Virus record (IMG/VR): IMGVR_UViG_3300042261_001929
Span: 1 to 64,000 of that record
Source: a virus
Direction: 5' to 3' (one strand)
DNA: 64,000 bases
Shown: one piece after another, positions 8,941 to 19,040 of the stretch
Layout: the number at the start of each line of letters is the position of its first letter
Position numbering within the stretch: position 1 is the first letter of the stretch
Made by a program: the position numbers and the translations under genes
Notes under the pieces: generated by a model
Told to the model about the DNA's origin: nothing
What the model saw: the letters and a program-made list of their open reading frames with translations, nothing else
The model's database searches: none

Positions 8941-10821
8941 TTATTTTTTATATTTGTTCATGATTTTTCCTACGATTGGGTGCGCGTCTTTTCCCATTCT
9001 AAATAGCGAATACTGTTCTGACCACCATTCACTTGAATTTTTCTTACTATAAATGGATGGAAAGTCATCTTTATCATTTTTTGCGGCATCTAAGAAAGTG
9101 TTGTTAATTAGCTGAATATCATCCTTTGATAGTGAATTGTCCCATCTATAATGCCCTGCTTCATGAAATATGATATTTCGAATCCTGTCATTTCCAGGAG
9201 GGAAAAGCTGAGCCGCCGTATTTGGTATGAACTTCCTGCCTTCCTCCTTCTGTTTTATAAGGTCATTCAACTCTATGCTGATCTTAGCCCTTAATTTCAA
9301 TAAACCATAATTTACCTTATCACCCATGCTTTTTCTTGCATTATCAATTTCGGTTAGGCCCTTCTCGCGCACGGCAATCATGCTTTCAAGACTCGATTCT
9401 TCATTGTTCTCCTTCTCGTTTTTAAAATGTCTTGCCGAGATATCAAGTCTAGAAGTTGTCTTTACTATCTTATTTCCATCAGGCCCTCTTTGTGTATATC
9501 TAGTCAACGTCATTCTCGCTGCATTGGCTCCAGGAACATGTCCAATTTCATCGAGGTGTATTGGCATATAGGCATTTTCTTCTTTCAATGCACTCAATAT
9601 AACTTTAGTATCCTCTATTTTAATTCCCTTCAAATCAACTGAAGTTGCTCCGAATGTTTTTTTCATATCTTCGTACACTGGATTAACTTTTGCAGGCTTC
9701 TTTTCTTCCACTTTAGTGTCTGATTCAGCGGGATCACATTCAAATGTGCCCTGTTTATAGCTGTCTTTTTTACATTTTCCTCTCGCGTTCTCCTTTGGTT
9801 CTACATATTTCGACACTGGTAAATCGTTGACAACAACCACTTTCGATCGATTAATTAGGATCATATACTGTTGGTCAGGCACATCAATTGCATCATAACC
9901 CATCAGAGCAGCAAATATGGCTGGTTCTGATAATAGGCTTCCTTTTGCCCGAAGGGATTCATTAAAGTTCTTTGCATCATCAAATTCCTTGAATGACATC
10001 TTTGCCATCTCATCTCTGGATATTTCTTTTTCAAACAAATTGTTTATGTAATCGGACTTTATACGTTCTAATTCCTTATCCTTAATTATCCTAGCATTAT
10101 TAGATAGTGTCATCCTTATTACACTGCCTGATGTTTTGTTATTACTTGTAAGTTCGCTCCTTGAATACTTTTCTGCAACTTCCTTACCTGCTTTTCCATA
10201 TGCTGTATATATTCCAGTCCCATACATTCCGCCTCGCGTTTCGAAATCCCCATTAATGAACGTGTCTTTGGCTTTTGGATCAGATACACCACGCCAAAGT
10301 TCCGCACTTCCTTTTTTTACCAAGGCATCCATCTCTTTTGAAGATACCTTTTTCGGTTTATTGTCATATCCAAGTTCGTGTAAATACCCTTTCACTGCCA
10401 AACTTTCAGGACCATAAAGGCTATCTCGATTTTCCTTTTCAGATACAGGAAACTTACCATATTTGATCTTATACACGATCATCTCTTTGGATGTTTTCAT
10501 TGTATCGAAATCACTCATGCGATCTCGTGACTCTTTCGCTTCATCTCCGTCACTACATTTAAAAGATTCATCTACCGTTCCTTTTTTACATTTGCCGCGA
10601 CGATTTTCCTTAAGATTTATCTTTTCATATTTTCCAGTCAGATCCTTGTTTTCTTTCTTCTTAGAAAATATCTCATTTATTATATTTCCATCATCATCAA
10701 ACTCACTGATAATGACGGTTGTAGCAAGTTCTTCATCAACGGATTCATGATCATCATTCAAATATGCAACCGTGGCATAACTTCCTCCACTTGGTGTAGG
10801 ACCATCAATTTTTTTCATCAT
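8941..10821 (-). CDS. polyvalent protein: ART-like domain plus HEAGH zincin
   Basis: 626 residues. Order: acidic N-terminus; Cys cassette KENRRGKCKKGTVDESFKC (C78, C89); ADP-ribosyltransferase-like domain (about 110-335) with LWRGV at 175-179, GTGIYTAYGKAGKEVAEKY at 201-219 and a C-terminal GYDAIDVPDQQYM; second cassette (C350, C362); and a C-terminal metallopeptidase-like domain with HEAGH at 553-557 and SSEWWSEQY about 40 residues later as the likely third metal ligand. The combination matches phage 'polyvalent proteins', in which ART and MPTase domains are strung together. It overlaps the preceding gene by 4 nt (translational coupling). Probably a head-packaged effector; substrate unknown. 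Confidence 0.8.
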   Translation of the reverse strand: MMKKIDGPTPSGGSYATVAYLNDDHESVDEELATTVIISEFDDDGNIINEIFSKKKENKDLTGKYEKINLKENRRGKCKKGTVDESFKCSDGDEAKESRDRMSDFDTMKTSKEMIVYKIKYGKFPVSEKENRDSLYGPESLAVKGYLHELGYDNKPKKVSSKEMDALVKKGSAELWRGVSDPKAKDTFINGDFETRGGMYGTGIYTAYGKAGKEVAEKYSRSELTSNNKTSGSVIRMTLSNNARIIKDKELERIKSDYINNLFEKEISRDEMAKMSFKEFDDAKNFNESLRAKGSLLSEPAIFAALMGYDAIDVPDQQYMILINRSKVVVVNDLPVSKYVEPKENARGKCKKDSYKQGTFECDPAESDTKVEEKKPAKVNPVYEDMKKTFGATSVDLKGIKIEDTKVILSALKEENAYMPIHLDEIGHVPGANAARMTLTRYTQRGPDGNKIVKTTSRLDISARHFKNEKENNEESSLESMIAVREKGLTEIDNARKSMGDKVNYGLLKLRAKISIELNDLIKQKEEGRKFIPNTAAQLFPPGNDRIRNIIFHEAGHYRWDNSLSKDDIQLINNTFLDAAKNDKDDFPSIYSKKNSSEWWSEQYSLFRMGKDAHPIVGKIMNKYKK

Positions 10822-13800
10822 TGTATACCACCCCTTAGAACATTTCTAGCCCTTTGTTTCAATTCATCATCCCTGTTCTTAATATTATTGAGCACGTATT
10901 TATCTAAAACCTTTGATCGATTCGGATATAGAAGCCTAAAAGACTCATTGTTGTTCAGGTACTCTTTTATCGACTCCGCAAAATCTTCAATAAGTCCGGT
11001 TTCTCTCCTATTTGGATCATCTGATTTAAATTGAATATGACTGCTCATCTCAGCATACGCCGATACGTACATACCATTTTCATACTTATGTGGTAATTTT
11101 ACATCTTCTTTCATTGCATCAAACCATGTGGGGTTTTCTGGATCATTGGATTTCTTTTTTTCAGAAAACTTATAGAATTTATTTGGATCTTGACCTAGCT
11201 TTTCATCTCCAATCGATCCTAGCTCAAAATCAAGATTGTGAGCAGCTTCGTGTGTGAGGACTTCCTTATCAATTATGTTTCCTTGTTCGAATAATGAAAC
11301 TTTCCCACCACCCGCACATCCAGCCGATTTAAATTCATGACCGGTCTTTTCCGACCAAAACGCATCGTCAGGATTTGCATATTCAAGAACCTCAACTCTT
11401 GTCACAGCACTTGCGATGTTGGTTGGCATGCAACTTATCTTAAAGAATAATTCATCGATGTCCATGTTTGATCGTTTGTCTTTGACTATACTAACAGTAT
11501 CAAAAACATACCTTGTTGAATCGGTTTTGATATTACCATATGTTGTAGCAACCGCGTCATAAATACCATCCGGTGCATTACTCGTTCTGTATCGGTGTTC
11601 ATCAGCATACGTTTTTACTAGGTTCTGATAAGATTCGTTTATTTTCAGCTTGTAGTACTCCCTTTCCTTTTCAAACCTCTCGAATACTTTTTTCCTTTCA
11701 GCAACAATTTTATCATGTTCCTCAGTAAAATCATCACGGCTAATAACATTAAGAACCGAATCGGGATCGTCATCCGATGCCCCATATTTTGTATATAAGT
11801 CATCAATCTTTTTCTTGTATTCATTATCCTTCTGTCTAAATTTACGCATTGAAGAGTTGTACTTCGCCTTTATTAATATATCGTTGTCAAGGGCCTTTAA
11901 GTACTTACTGTTTTCCCCCATCTTTGAAGTTGATGGTATCGTTAGCATGCTTTTTGATTTGTCTGCCATGAGTTTGATAATTTCCTCAACTTCTTCATTT
12001 GGCAGATCATTGGATGAGGTACCACATAAAAATCTACCGCTCTCAACCGTGCCCTCCGCGCATCTATAATTCAACTTAACTTCATCAGGTTTAACATATT
12101 CTTCATTTTGTTTCATAGCTGGCTTTTTTGGCCGTACTTTCCAATCTACTTCGCTATGCTGAGACAACCGATTCAATGGTATCTTGAATGAAACAAGATC
12201 GCGATCTTTTCCCCAATAGCCTTCTGCATGCTCTTTCGACGGGGAGACGAAAATACCTTCGGGAATATCTCCATTTTTGATTCTGTCAATAACATCAGGT
12301 GTGTGTGATGCCCAAACCTTTACCATTTTTTCGCCAATTCCCATCAAGTCGTTTACCAAATCTTGCGTCTCCTCTGATGCCTCCTCATTGCCTTCAAACA
12401 TTTCAAATTTTCCATCTTCAGAGAGCATCAGTCCAACCGTCATTTTGTCATCTTTATTCGCGGACACATAAACAGGGAACGGAAACACACTTTCATTAGT
12501 AAATAGTTTCCTGTTTGAAAGTAAACGATATTTTGCATCACTTTCATCAAAGCTTGCACCCTTCTCTTTCATCATGGAGTTAATTTTTGAATAGTCATTA
12601 CTGGCCTTTTCTAAGATCTTCTGTCCTTCTTCAGGATGCTCCTCATCGAATAATAACGAAGCAATGGTATCAAGGTTCATTTGTTCATCTGAAAGGTATT
12701 TTCCAGAAGAGCTGTATGAATCGGCCTTGTCTATTGCATCGTAAAAATCATCAATAGTGATTTTTGACTTGAAAAGCTCGGATTCAGTCTCCTCATCTCC
12801 ACATTTAAAAGATTCATCAACCGTTCCCCACTTACATTTTCCTTGTCTATTTTCCTTTACTTCATAACTATTTTGTTTCTGTTGTACAACTCTTTTGGGG
12901 TCTTTCCAGACATAATCATAGGGATCTTGAATCAATTTACCTTCAGCATAAATTTCTCCTGTTCCTGATGAAAAAGAGACATCGCGAGCATCAACCTTAA
13001 ACTCCATCACCTTGCCACCACTGCTATCTTTTTCCCCTCTTAACTTTGCATAATTTGAGGCACCTTCTCCATAGCTACCGAAGTTGCCTTTCGTATGACT
13101 GAAGTATGATCCTTCATTTAGGGTTTTCCCCCTCATTATGCTTTCAGCAGACCTGTTTGAGGTACCATGATATAAAACTACCGCACCGTCCGATTCTGAT
13201 ATTTTTAACCTAAGTCCATTTGATTTAAGTTCATCCCTCATGTCTTGTGCGGCTATTAATCTATTATTCCAGTCATTATGCCAAGTAGTTTCTGTTATTG
13301 TCTCACTATCTACCCTTGGCTTGCCTTGTAGATGGTCTGTAACCTTGTTAATCAAGCTTTCTGTTCTAGGAGAGTCTGGAACATCATCTTCCCTGAAAGG
13401 TCTTAAGGAAGGGCCTTTAACACCTTCTGTGGTACCCCATTCTTTGAGAAGCTTTCTCTCTGAAGACTTCCCATTGCCATCCCAAAAATTCTTCCCGACT
13501 TTTACAACTACATGCTGCCCAATACCACTGTAATTTTGTACGGTGTATAGATCTCCTCCTATCGTATTTTGGATTGCTTTAGCCATTGCATAACAACCAC
13601 CATCCAAGGGTCCGGTTCTTGCCTCATCATTGAATATAGTATACAAATCGTTATTCAATTTTATCTTCTTTGATAAATCCTTTTCATCAAATTGTTTAGG
13701 TTTTTCTTCTTTTTTGTCTTTTTGTAGCTCTCTCAATGCTGCCTTAAAAGTTGCTTTTCCTGCCTCGGTAAATCCACCAGTCTTATATAGCATATCTGGA

Positions 13801-15005
13801 TACTTTTTGAAAAATTCCAATGCAAGCTTTTTACCTAATCCTTTTCCTTGAAATTCTTTTGCAACAGAAAGATCGGTTTCGTCATCACCAAGCATTGATA
13901 TGTAGCCAGCTTCTTTCCCGCCAACCTTAACAATTATTCCGTCTCCAGTATCATGAAATGTGTTATTTCCATCTTTTTTGTACGCATCAATGCCATCAGC
14001 CATACCCTCAATGTCACCGGCATAAATTGCTGGCCTCTCGTCGTCTGATATTCTCTTTGTGTCTGCCTTTTCGATTACTTTTTCAATTCCTTTCTCTCTT
14101 ACCTCATCTTCAGGCGTACATTTAAAAGACTCATCCACTGTGCCCCACTTACATTTACTATTCTCTTTTATTATGTTTGATTCAGCATTTAAAATCATTT
14201 CATATTTCTTGATCTGCCAAGGGTCAATCTTACCTTTTACCCGAACGCCCCCACCGTATACAATACTCTCCGCTACTGTATCTCCCACTTTAACACCGGT
14301 ACCCCTCTGATTTGCTAATTGATCTTTATCAGCTAACATCTTACTAACAGGTACCAAAACTTCATAAACAGTTGATTTTCCGCCGTTGCCCAAATCTCCA
14401 AAGCTTTTTGCTCTTTCTGGTGTATTTGCTAGATATACGTATCCTGATGTCGATTGATAGCTCCTTCTTCTGTTTTTTGAGGTTGGCAACAGACCCTCAC
14501 CCTCGATGTCCAATGTTGGTGATGTACCATGATAGAATTTCATATAGACTGGATTATATTTATCTTTGTTGGCATCAATAACAGCCTTTATTTCTTTTAC
14601 CTTTTCCATTGATGGTATACCCTCAACAAACGGGTTATTGATTACTTTGTTGGATGTTCTTTCTGTCCAATTAAAACCCTTGCTTGCGCTTGTTTTTGAA
14701 TTGGCCTTGTCCCCCTCAAGGCCACACCTAAAAGATTCATCAACAGTACCCCACTTACATTTACTATTTTCTTTGATTTCTTCATCAGGTACTACGTATT
14801 CCTCACCATATTCATTTTCCTCAAATGGCTCAAATTGAATGCCATTATCGCCATCATATACATCAATGTGATCAATTTTTCCCATTAAAATGTCATCGGG
14901 TATCCCATTTGGAAATGCATCACAATGTAACTTATTTATTCCTGACTTGAACATTAAATTGTGTTTGCAATTCATACATGCCCAAGGCATCATAGGTACT
15001 GTCAT
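10818..15005 (-). CDS. giant polyvalent protein: three ART-like, GNAT, papain-like and zincin domains
   Basis: 1395 residues. N-terminal Cys domain (C10, C13, C28; AFPNGIPDDIL; GDNGIQFEP), shared with 22452-22967. EEYVVPD then cassette 1 (C83, C94). ART-like 1 (about 155-270: YHGTS at 158-162, VYLANTPERAKSFGD). Cassette 2 (C285, C296). GNAT acetyltransferase-like domain (about 325-425; AKEFQGKGLGKKLALEFF at 382-399). Papain-like thiol peptidase fold (about 445-520) with GGCYA (C471), QHVVV (H498) and FWDGNG (D509). ART-like 2 (about 605-710: YHGTS at 612-616). Cassette 3 (C724, C735). ART-like 3 (about 893-960: GIFVSPSKEHAEGYWG). EEYVKPD and cassette 4 (C982, C994). Zincin with HEAAH at 1252-1256 and EDFAE at 1340-1344. 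Start shares the TAATG stop-start overlap with the upstream gene. Likely virion-delivered; domain activities are inferred. Confidence 0.82.
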   Translation of the reverse strand: MTVPMMPWACMNCKHNLMFKSGINKLHCDAFPNGIPDDILMGKIDHIDVYDGDNGIQFEPFEENEYGEEYVVPDEEIKENSKCKWGTVDESFRCGLEGDKANSKTSASKGFNWTERTSNKVINNPFVEGIPSMEKVKEIKAVIDANKDKYNPVYMKFYHGTSPTLDIEGEGLLPTSKNRRRSYQSTSGYVYLANTPERAKSFGDLGNGGKSTVYEVLVPVSKMLADKDQLANQRGTGVKVGDTVAESIVYGGGVRVKGKIDPWQIKKYEMILNAESNIIKENSKCKWGTVDESFKCTPEDEVREKGIEKVIEKADTKRISDDERPAIYAGDIEGMADGIDAYKKDGNNTFHDTGDGIIVKVGGKEAGYISMLGDDETDLSVAKEFQGKGLGKKLALEFFKKYPDMLYKTGGFTEAGKATFKAALRELQKDKKEEKPKQFDEKDLSKKIKLNNDLYTIFNDEARTGPLDGGCYAMAKAIQNTIGGDLYTVQNYSGIGQHVVVKVGKNFWDGNGKSSERKLLKEWGTTEGVKGPSLRPFREDDVPDSPRTESLINKVTDHLQGKPRVDSETITETTWHNDWNNRLIAAQDMRDELKSNGLRLKISESDGAVVLYHGTSNRSAESIMRGKTLNEGSYFSHTKGNFGSYGEGASNYAKLRGEKDSSGGKVMEFKVDARDVSFSSGTGEIYAEGKLIQDPYDYVWKDPKRVVQQKQNSYEVKENRQGKCKWGTVDESFKCGDEETESELFKSKITIDDFYDAIDKADSYSSSGKYLSDEQMNLDTIASLLFDEEHPEEGQKILEKASNDYSKINSMMKEKGASFDESDAKYRLLSNRKLFTNESVFPFPVYVSANKDDKMTVGLMLSEDGKFEMFEGNEEASEETQDLVNDLMGIGEKMVKVWASHTPDVIDRIKNGDIPEGIFVSPSKEHAEGYWGKDRDLVSFKIPLNRLSQHSEVDWKVRPKKPAMKQNEEYVKPDEVKLNYRCAEGTVESGRFLCGTSSNDLPNEEVEEIIKLMADKSKSMLTIPSTSKMGENSKYLKALDNDILIKAKYNSSMRKFRQKDNEYKKKIDDLYTKYGASDDDPDSVLNVISRDDFTEEHDKIVAERKKVFERFEKEREYYKLKINESYQNLVKTYADEHRYRTSNAPDGIYDAVATTYGNIKTDSTRYVFDTVSIVKDKRSNMDIDELFFKISCMPTNIASAVTRVEVLEYANPDDAFWSEKTGHEFKSAGCAGGGKVSLFEQGNIIDKEVLTHEAAHNLDFELGSIGDEKLGQDPNKFYKFSEKKKSNDPENPTWFDAMKEDVKLPHKYENGMYVSAYAEMSSHIQFKSDDPNRRETGLIEDFAESIKEYLNNNESFRLLYPNRSKVLDKYVLNNIKNRDDELKQRARNVLRGGIQ

Positions 15006-18000
15006 TATTCTTTCCTCCTCAAAACGCGGTTAATAGCATCATATGCACTTGGTAATAAGTCCCTGTTAACTTCTTTGCCATTTGTCATCATACTAAACAT
15101 TTCAGCCACACACTCATCCTCGTCAGTTATTGCATATGATGATATAGCGCGCTTAATGTTGTTTGAATTTGCATTGTATGCACCAAATGATTTATCGACA
15201 CTTTCTTTATCCAATTTTTTTTCCTTCCATTCTTTTCTAATTAAGGAATTTTCATCAGGTGTAAATAACTGATACTGAACAGCATGTCCGACTTCGTGAC
15301 AGTAAGTACCCACCAACCCATCGATAGCACACCCCTTTATCTCATCTTTGCGCGATCTTCTTTTCACAACTCTTTCTAATGATGCGTTATAATGGAACGT
15401 AAGTTTTTTCGATGATGGATTATATGTTGCTAAATACGATCCTAGCTCAGAATCAGCCAGTGCAATTTCTGGTAAGTCGAGTTCTTTCAGGGCTGGGAAC
15501 TCGTTAAGCATTCTCGATCTTTCTTTTCCTATAATATTTAATGTATCGAGACATACTTTTGGGTTACTAAGTGCCGATTCTTCTGTAATATTTATTTTTA
15601 GACCCATTTCTTTTTCTGCATCAGAAACCTTGTTAAATTTTTTGTGCGACACTTCCATTTTTAAACGATCGCCATGCTCCTTGATAAAATCGGTTGCAGC
15701 ATATAGTTGCTCCATTTGGAGGGCCTGCCTGGCCCTGCCTTCGGATGTACCTGGGTCACTTTGATTTCTAACAATATTTTGTAAAACATCTCTATATGCA
15801 ATTCTTTGTGCTATTGACATTTCCTTAAGATCTTCGACAATAAGCGCCTTTTCGGCATTTGCTCGTTTCTCAATCGCAGCATCGCGTTTCTCATCAATGG
15901 CTTTCATCTGACTCATGATCTTCTTTTTCTCGCTTGATTTCAAATCGAGACTATAAGTTTTGTATATTTTGTCCCTCTCAGTGCTGAGCTTTTCGACTTC
16001 ATTTCGATGCTTTTCGACCTCTCTATCATCGAAAATATGATCACCTCGCACAAAATAGTCAAATCTCATTTTTTCAATTGGATCTGACCCAACACTTTCA
16101 TAAGTCTTAGATTCTTTTTCTGGTCGTGTTGTATCATTCAAAGCCTCTTTTTTGGTTCTTGGTAATAAACTAACATGATATAAAGTTCCACCGCCTTTTA
16201 TCTTTTCAATTTTTTCAAGCTTGAATGTAGAATTTGACGTGATCAGAATCTCAGATTCTCCACTTTTTTTACCAGCACTGAATCTTGTAATATCCATCGC
16301 ATTCGATCCCGCAGGTATATTAATTTTCATCATATAGGGTTTTTTCTCATACGAGGCAAATCGATCGCTAACGGATTTATCAGGCGAAGTTGAAACAAAC
16401 CCCTTATACTCAAAATTATCGCCTTCTTTTGTACCTTTAATACACGAAAGAAAGTTTAACTTGGACTGCCCAGAAAGACCTCTCCAAACCGTTAAGTCGC
16501 TATCGATTTTGTTATTTTCTATTATTCGATTGAGGTCAGTAATATCAGATCTTACTTCATTTAGCTGCTTTTCAGTAAACCCCATATAAACCCCATTCAT
16601 ATAGTTATTTATAGATGTATATTTAAACCCAGAATAAGCACTTATGGTATCACGATCTTTTGCGCTTAACTTAACAGATTTGTTTGGTTTGTTTGTTATA
16701 AGATCGTTTTTACCCAAAACTTCCTTTAAATTGTCAACGCTCTCTTTAGATACTTTTCCTGATTCCTTTTCCACTTTGACCTGTTTAATGGCTTCAGAAA
16801 CCTTACTTACTTCTAAACTTTTTCCCTCTTTTTTGGCTTTCTTTGCTTCTCTTTTAAGTCTTCTCTCATTTTTCATATTTTTAGCAGCTTCTGCCTTTGT
16901 CTCGCCACAGGAAAAAGAATTCGGTACATATTTTCCTTCAGGACATTTATAATTTAGTTTTATTGTGTTCAAGCTTGATGAGAGAGACGTTTCAAATGCT
17001 GCTTGTATAACATTTTTTAAATTATTATCAATCATAACAGAGTTTAGCTTGGTTCTTGATAAAATCCTCTTAAGAGGAGCAACCATTTCAGGGTAAAAAT
17101 CATTATCAAATTCATGCCCATTCGTAGCCATTGAAAACATTTCAGAAAAGCATTCATCAGGGGTCTTTGTTGCATATTCAGAGACCTGTCCTTCAATCTT
17201 ATTATATAGATCGGAACCACCACCAAAGCTGTGAGAAACCCCTTTCCATGACGCATATATGGCATTTCGTTCCTCTTTGGTAGTTAATTGCTGAAGAGCT
17301 GCATGACCAACTTCGTGCCTATAAAGGTCAGACAGGCTTGTACCCGATAACTGTCTTACGCCGTATCTATCGTTTTTTGCCTTTGATCCCTTTGGTACTG
17401 CCGCATTCTTTCCTCTTGATGCTGAATTAGATAACAGCGTCATTGAATTATCAGAACTATCGAATTTTGCCGCCCCTCCATGTCTGCCTAGTGCCTCATC
17501 ATCAATCTTATATTCTGATATGTCAAGTTTTTTTAGCATCGGGAACTCATTATATATCCTTGCTCTTTCCTCAGACACCTTATTTAGTGTTTTCAATGAT
17601 TCTGCCTTGCTTGCTTTTCCAACAATGGTAACTTTCGCACCAAGAATGTCAATAGCTTTATCAAAGTCTTTAAACTCTTCATGCTTCACTGGCAAGCTTT
17701 TGTTTTTGGTCTTGGATTCCTCTATTTTGTTCTCCAGCGCGTCCCTAGCATAACCATATGCAACAGAAAGCCTTTCATATTGTTTCATGCTGTTTTCATT
17801 TCTTGTGTCCAATTTAAATGTGCGGGTCTTCTCATCCAACACGTTAACGACTTTTGACAGATCAGCCTTAGACATAGATGCGAGAATTTTTGTCATCTTA
17901 TCAAAATCACCCTTTCCTCCCTTTCCGTTAATGATTTCCATCATACTAGATGATTTATCACTGGATATTTTCTTTTTGGTGCTGGCAGGCTTTTCTGCTT

Positions 18001-18130
18001 TTTGTTCTTTTTTACCCATTTCCTTTTCAAGACATTTTTCCGTACAACATAAAGAACCTTTAGCAACAGTTCCGTCCTTGCATCGGGCATTAAGTCTTAT
18101 AACATGAAACCTCTTCAATAAAAACACCAC
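15005..18130 (-). CDS. polyvalent protein: duplicated HEVGH zincins around an R-S-E ADP-ribosyltransferase
   Basis: 1041 residues. Cassette 1 near the N-terminus (C17, C28, C29, C33); zincin 1 with HEVGH at 272-276 and DECFSEMFSM at 325-334; cassette 2 (C396, C408); ADP-ribosyltransferase of the R-S-E class with R550 in VWRGL, STS at 580-582 and ESE at 625-627 (the ExE catalytic pair); long coiled coil (about 690-830); zincin 2 with HEVGH at 945-949 and DECVAEMFSM at 1005-1014. The two zincins are duplicates: both share NEFP.LK.LD upstream and the EMFSM.TNG ending. The ART is the best-supported enzyme in the cluster. It would transfer ADP-ribose from NAD+ to a host target. First gene of a minus-strand run after the inserted plus-strand gene 18213. 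Confidence 0.85.
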   Translation of the reverse strand: MVFLLKRFHVIRLNARCKDGTVAKGSLCCTEKCLEKEMGKKEQKAEKPASTKKKISSDKSSSMMEIINGKGGKGDFDKMTKILASMSKADLSKVVNVLDEKTRTFKLDTRNENSMKQYERLSVAYGYARDALENKIEESKTKNKSLPVKHEEFKDFDKAIDILGAKVTIVGKASKAESLKTLNKVSEERARIYNEFPMLKKLDISEYKIDDEALGRHGGAAKFDSSDNSMTLLSNSASRGKNAAVPKGSKAKNDRYGVRQLSGTSLSDLYRHEVGHAALQQLTTKEERNAIYASWKGVSHSFGGGSDLYNKIEGQVSEYATKTPDECFSEMFSMATNGHEFDNDFYPEMVAPLKRILSRTKLNSVMIDNNLKNVIQAAFETSLSSSLNTIKLNYKCPEGKYVPNSFSCGETKAEAAKNMKNERRLKREAKKAKKEGKSLEVSKVSEAIKQVKVEKESGKVSKESVDNLKEVLGKNDLITNKPNKSVKLSAKDRDTISAYSGFKYTSINNYMNGVYMGFTEKQLNEVRSDITDLNRIIENNKIDSDLTVWRGLSGQSKLNFLSCIKGTKEGDNFEYKGFVSTSPDKSVSDRFASYEKKPYMMKINIPAGSNAMDITRFSAGKKSGESEILITSNSTFKLEKIEKIKGGGTLYHVSLLPRTKKEALNDTTRPEKESKTYESVGSDPIEKMRFDYFVRGDHIFDDREVEKHRNEVEKLSTERDKIYKTYSLDLKSSEKKKIMSQMKAIDEKRDAAIEKRANAEKALIVEDLKEMSIAQRIAYRDVLQNIVRNQSDPGTSEGRARQALQMEQLYAATDFIKEHGDRLKMEVSHKKFNKVSDAEKEMGLKINITEESALSNPKVCLDTLNIIGKERSRMLNEFPALKELDLPEIALADSELGSYLATYNPSSKKLTFHYNASLERVVKRRSRKDEIKGCAIDGLVGTYCHEVGHAVQYQLFTPDENSLIRKEWKEKKLDKESVDKSFGAYNANSNNIKRAISSYAITDEDECVAEMFSMMTNGKEVNRDLLPSAYDAINRVLRRKE

Positions 18131-18212
18131 ACTACTTTAGAATTTTACTCAATTTATGGTATTGCGTAAATGTAGAAACATTTAAATAGTAGTTGTTACA
18201 TTGATTTATAAC

Positions 18213-19040
18213 ATGTCAAAGATAAATAGCAATTGGGTAACAGAAAATGGAATAGTAAGGGTATCAAGCAGCTCACAAGAAGACAACTTAACAAGGATAA
18301 ACCTTTCTGGATCAATGGACGAAGTTATGTTAAAGGAAATAAATGGTACATATCCAGGAAAGATAAGTTGCGATAGAAACAAAAGATTTTGTACATGTGA
18401 TACGAATTATACAAGATATGATAACCCATGTGTGGTGCCATCTGTCGGATATAACTATTCATTTCAAAAAACATTGTTCTTAGAGATTGAAAAATGGGAA
18501 GAACTATCAAAAATTCTTGATTTCGTTGCCATCAGAAACATTGGTATATACTTGGATGGAGAAGTTCCTTGTGGTATCAAAGTGTTGGTATCGGCAAACA
18601 CATTTTCAATTGATAAATATGTAGAAGCAAAAGGGGTCGTAGGGGTCACTGGATATAAAATACCAAACCCGATCGACCTCGGAAATTTTGATAAAAACAG
18701 ACCACTTATAATAGACAGTAATCGGTACACTGGAAACTTTAGGTCAGTTGCATTTCTTATTCAAATAGAAATAGCCACAGACGCTATGCAAGGAGAGATA
18801 AAAATTCCAGACATGAAATTTACTGTTGATATAGAAAAAGAAGAAAAGTTCTGTAAAAACTGTATAAACTGCTTTGGTAGTGACTTTTACACTGGATTAA
18901 CAAACTGCCATCGTCTAGGCTACCAAAAGGATCTTGTCACTGGAATCAAGAAAGACATTATTTTAGAGTGTGGCATGGAAAGATATTGTGGTGAATGTGG
19001 CAAAAACGGTAAATTTTTCGTAAAGAAGAAGAAAAATTAG
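18213..19040 (+). CDS. 275-residue protein with C-terminal zinc-ribbon-like cysteines
   Basis: Start placed at ATG 18213; a TTG four codons upstream is possible, but TTTAAATA near 18180-18188 predicts a transcript beginning close to the ATG. The first part carries ISCDRNKRFCTC; the middle is beta-rich; the C-terminus has CKNCINC and a CGECGKNG pair, suggesting bound zinc. No family recognised. The gene converges with the radical-SAM gene at 19037, overlapping by 4 nt, and is a lone plus-strand insertion in the polyvalent block. Confidence 0.6.
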   Translation: MSKINSNWVTENGIVRVSSSSQEDNLTRINLSGSMDEVMLKEINGTYPGKISCDRNKRFCTCDTNYTRYDNPCVVPSVGYNYSFQKTLFLEIEKWEELSKILDFVAIRNIGIYLDGEVPCGIKVLVSANTFSIDKYVEAKGVVGVTGYKIPNPIDLGNFDKNRPLIIDSNRYTGNFRSVAFLIQIEIATDAMQGEIKIPDMKFTVDIEKEEKFCKNCINCFGSDFYTGLTNCHRLGYQKDLVTGIKKDIILECGMERYCGECGKNGKFFVKKKKN

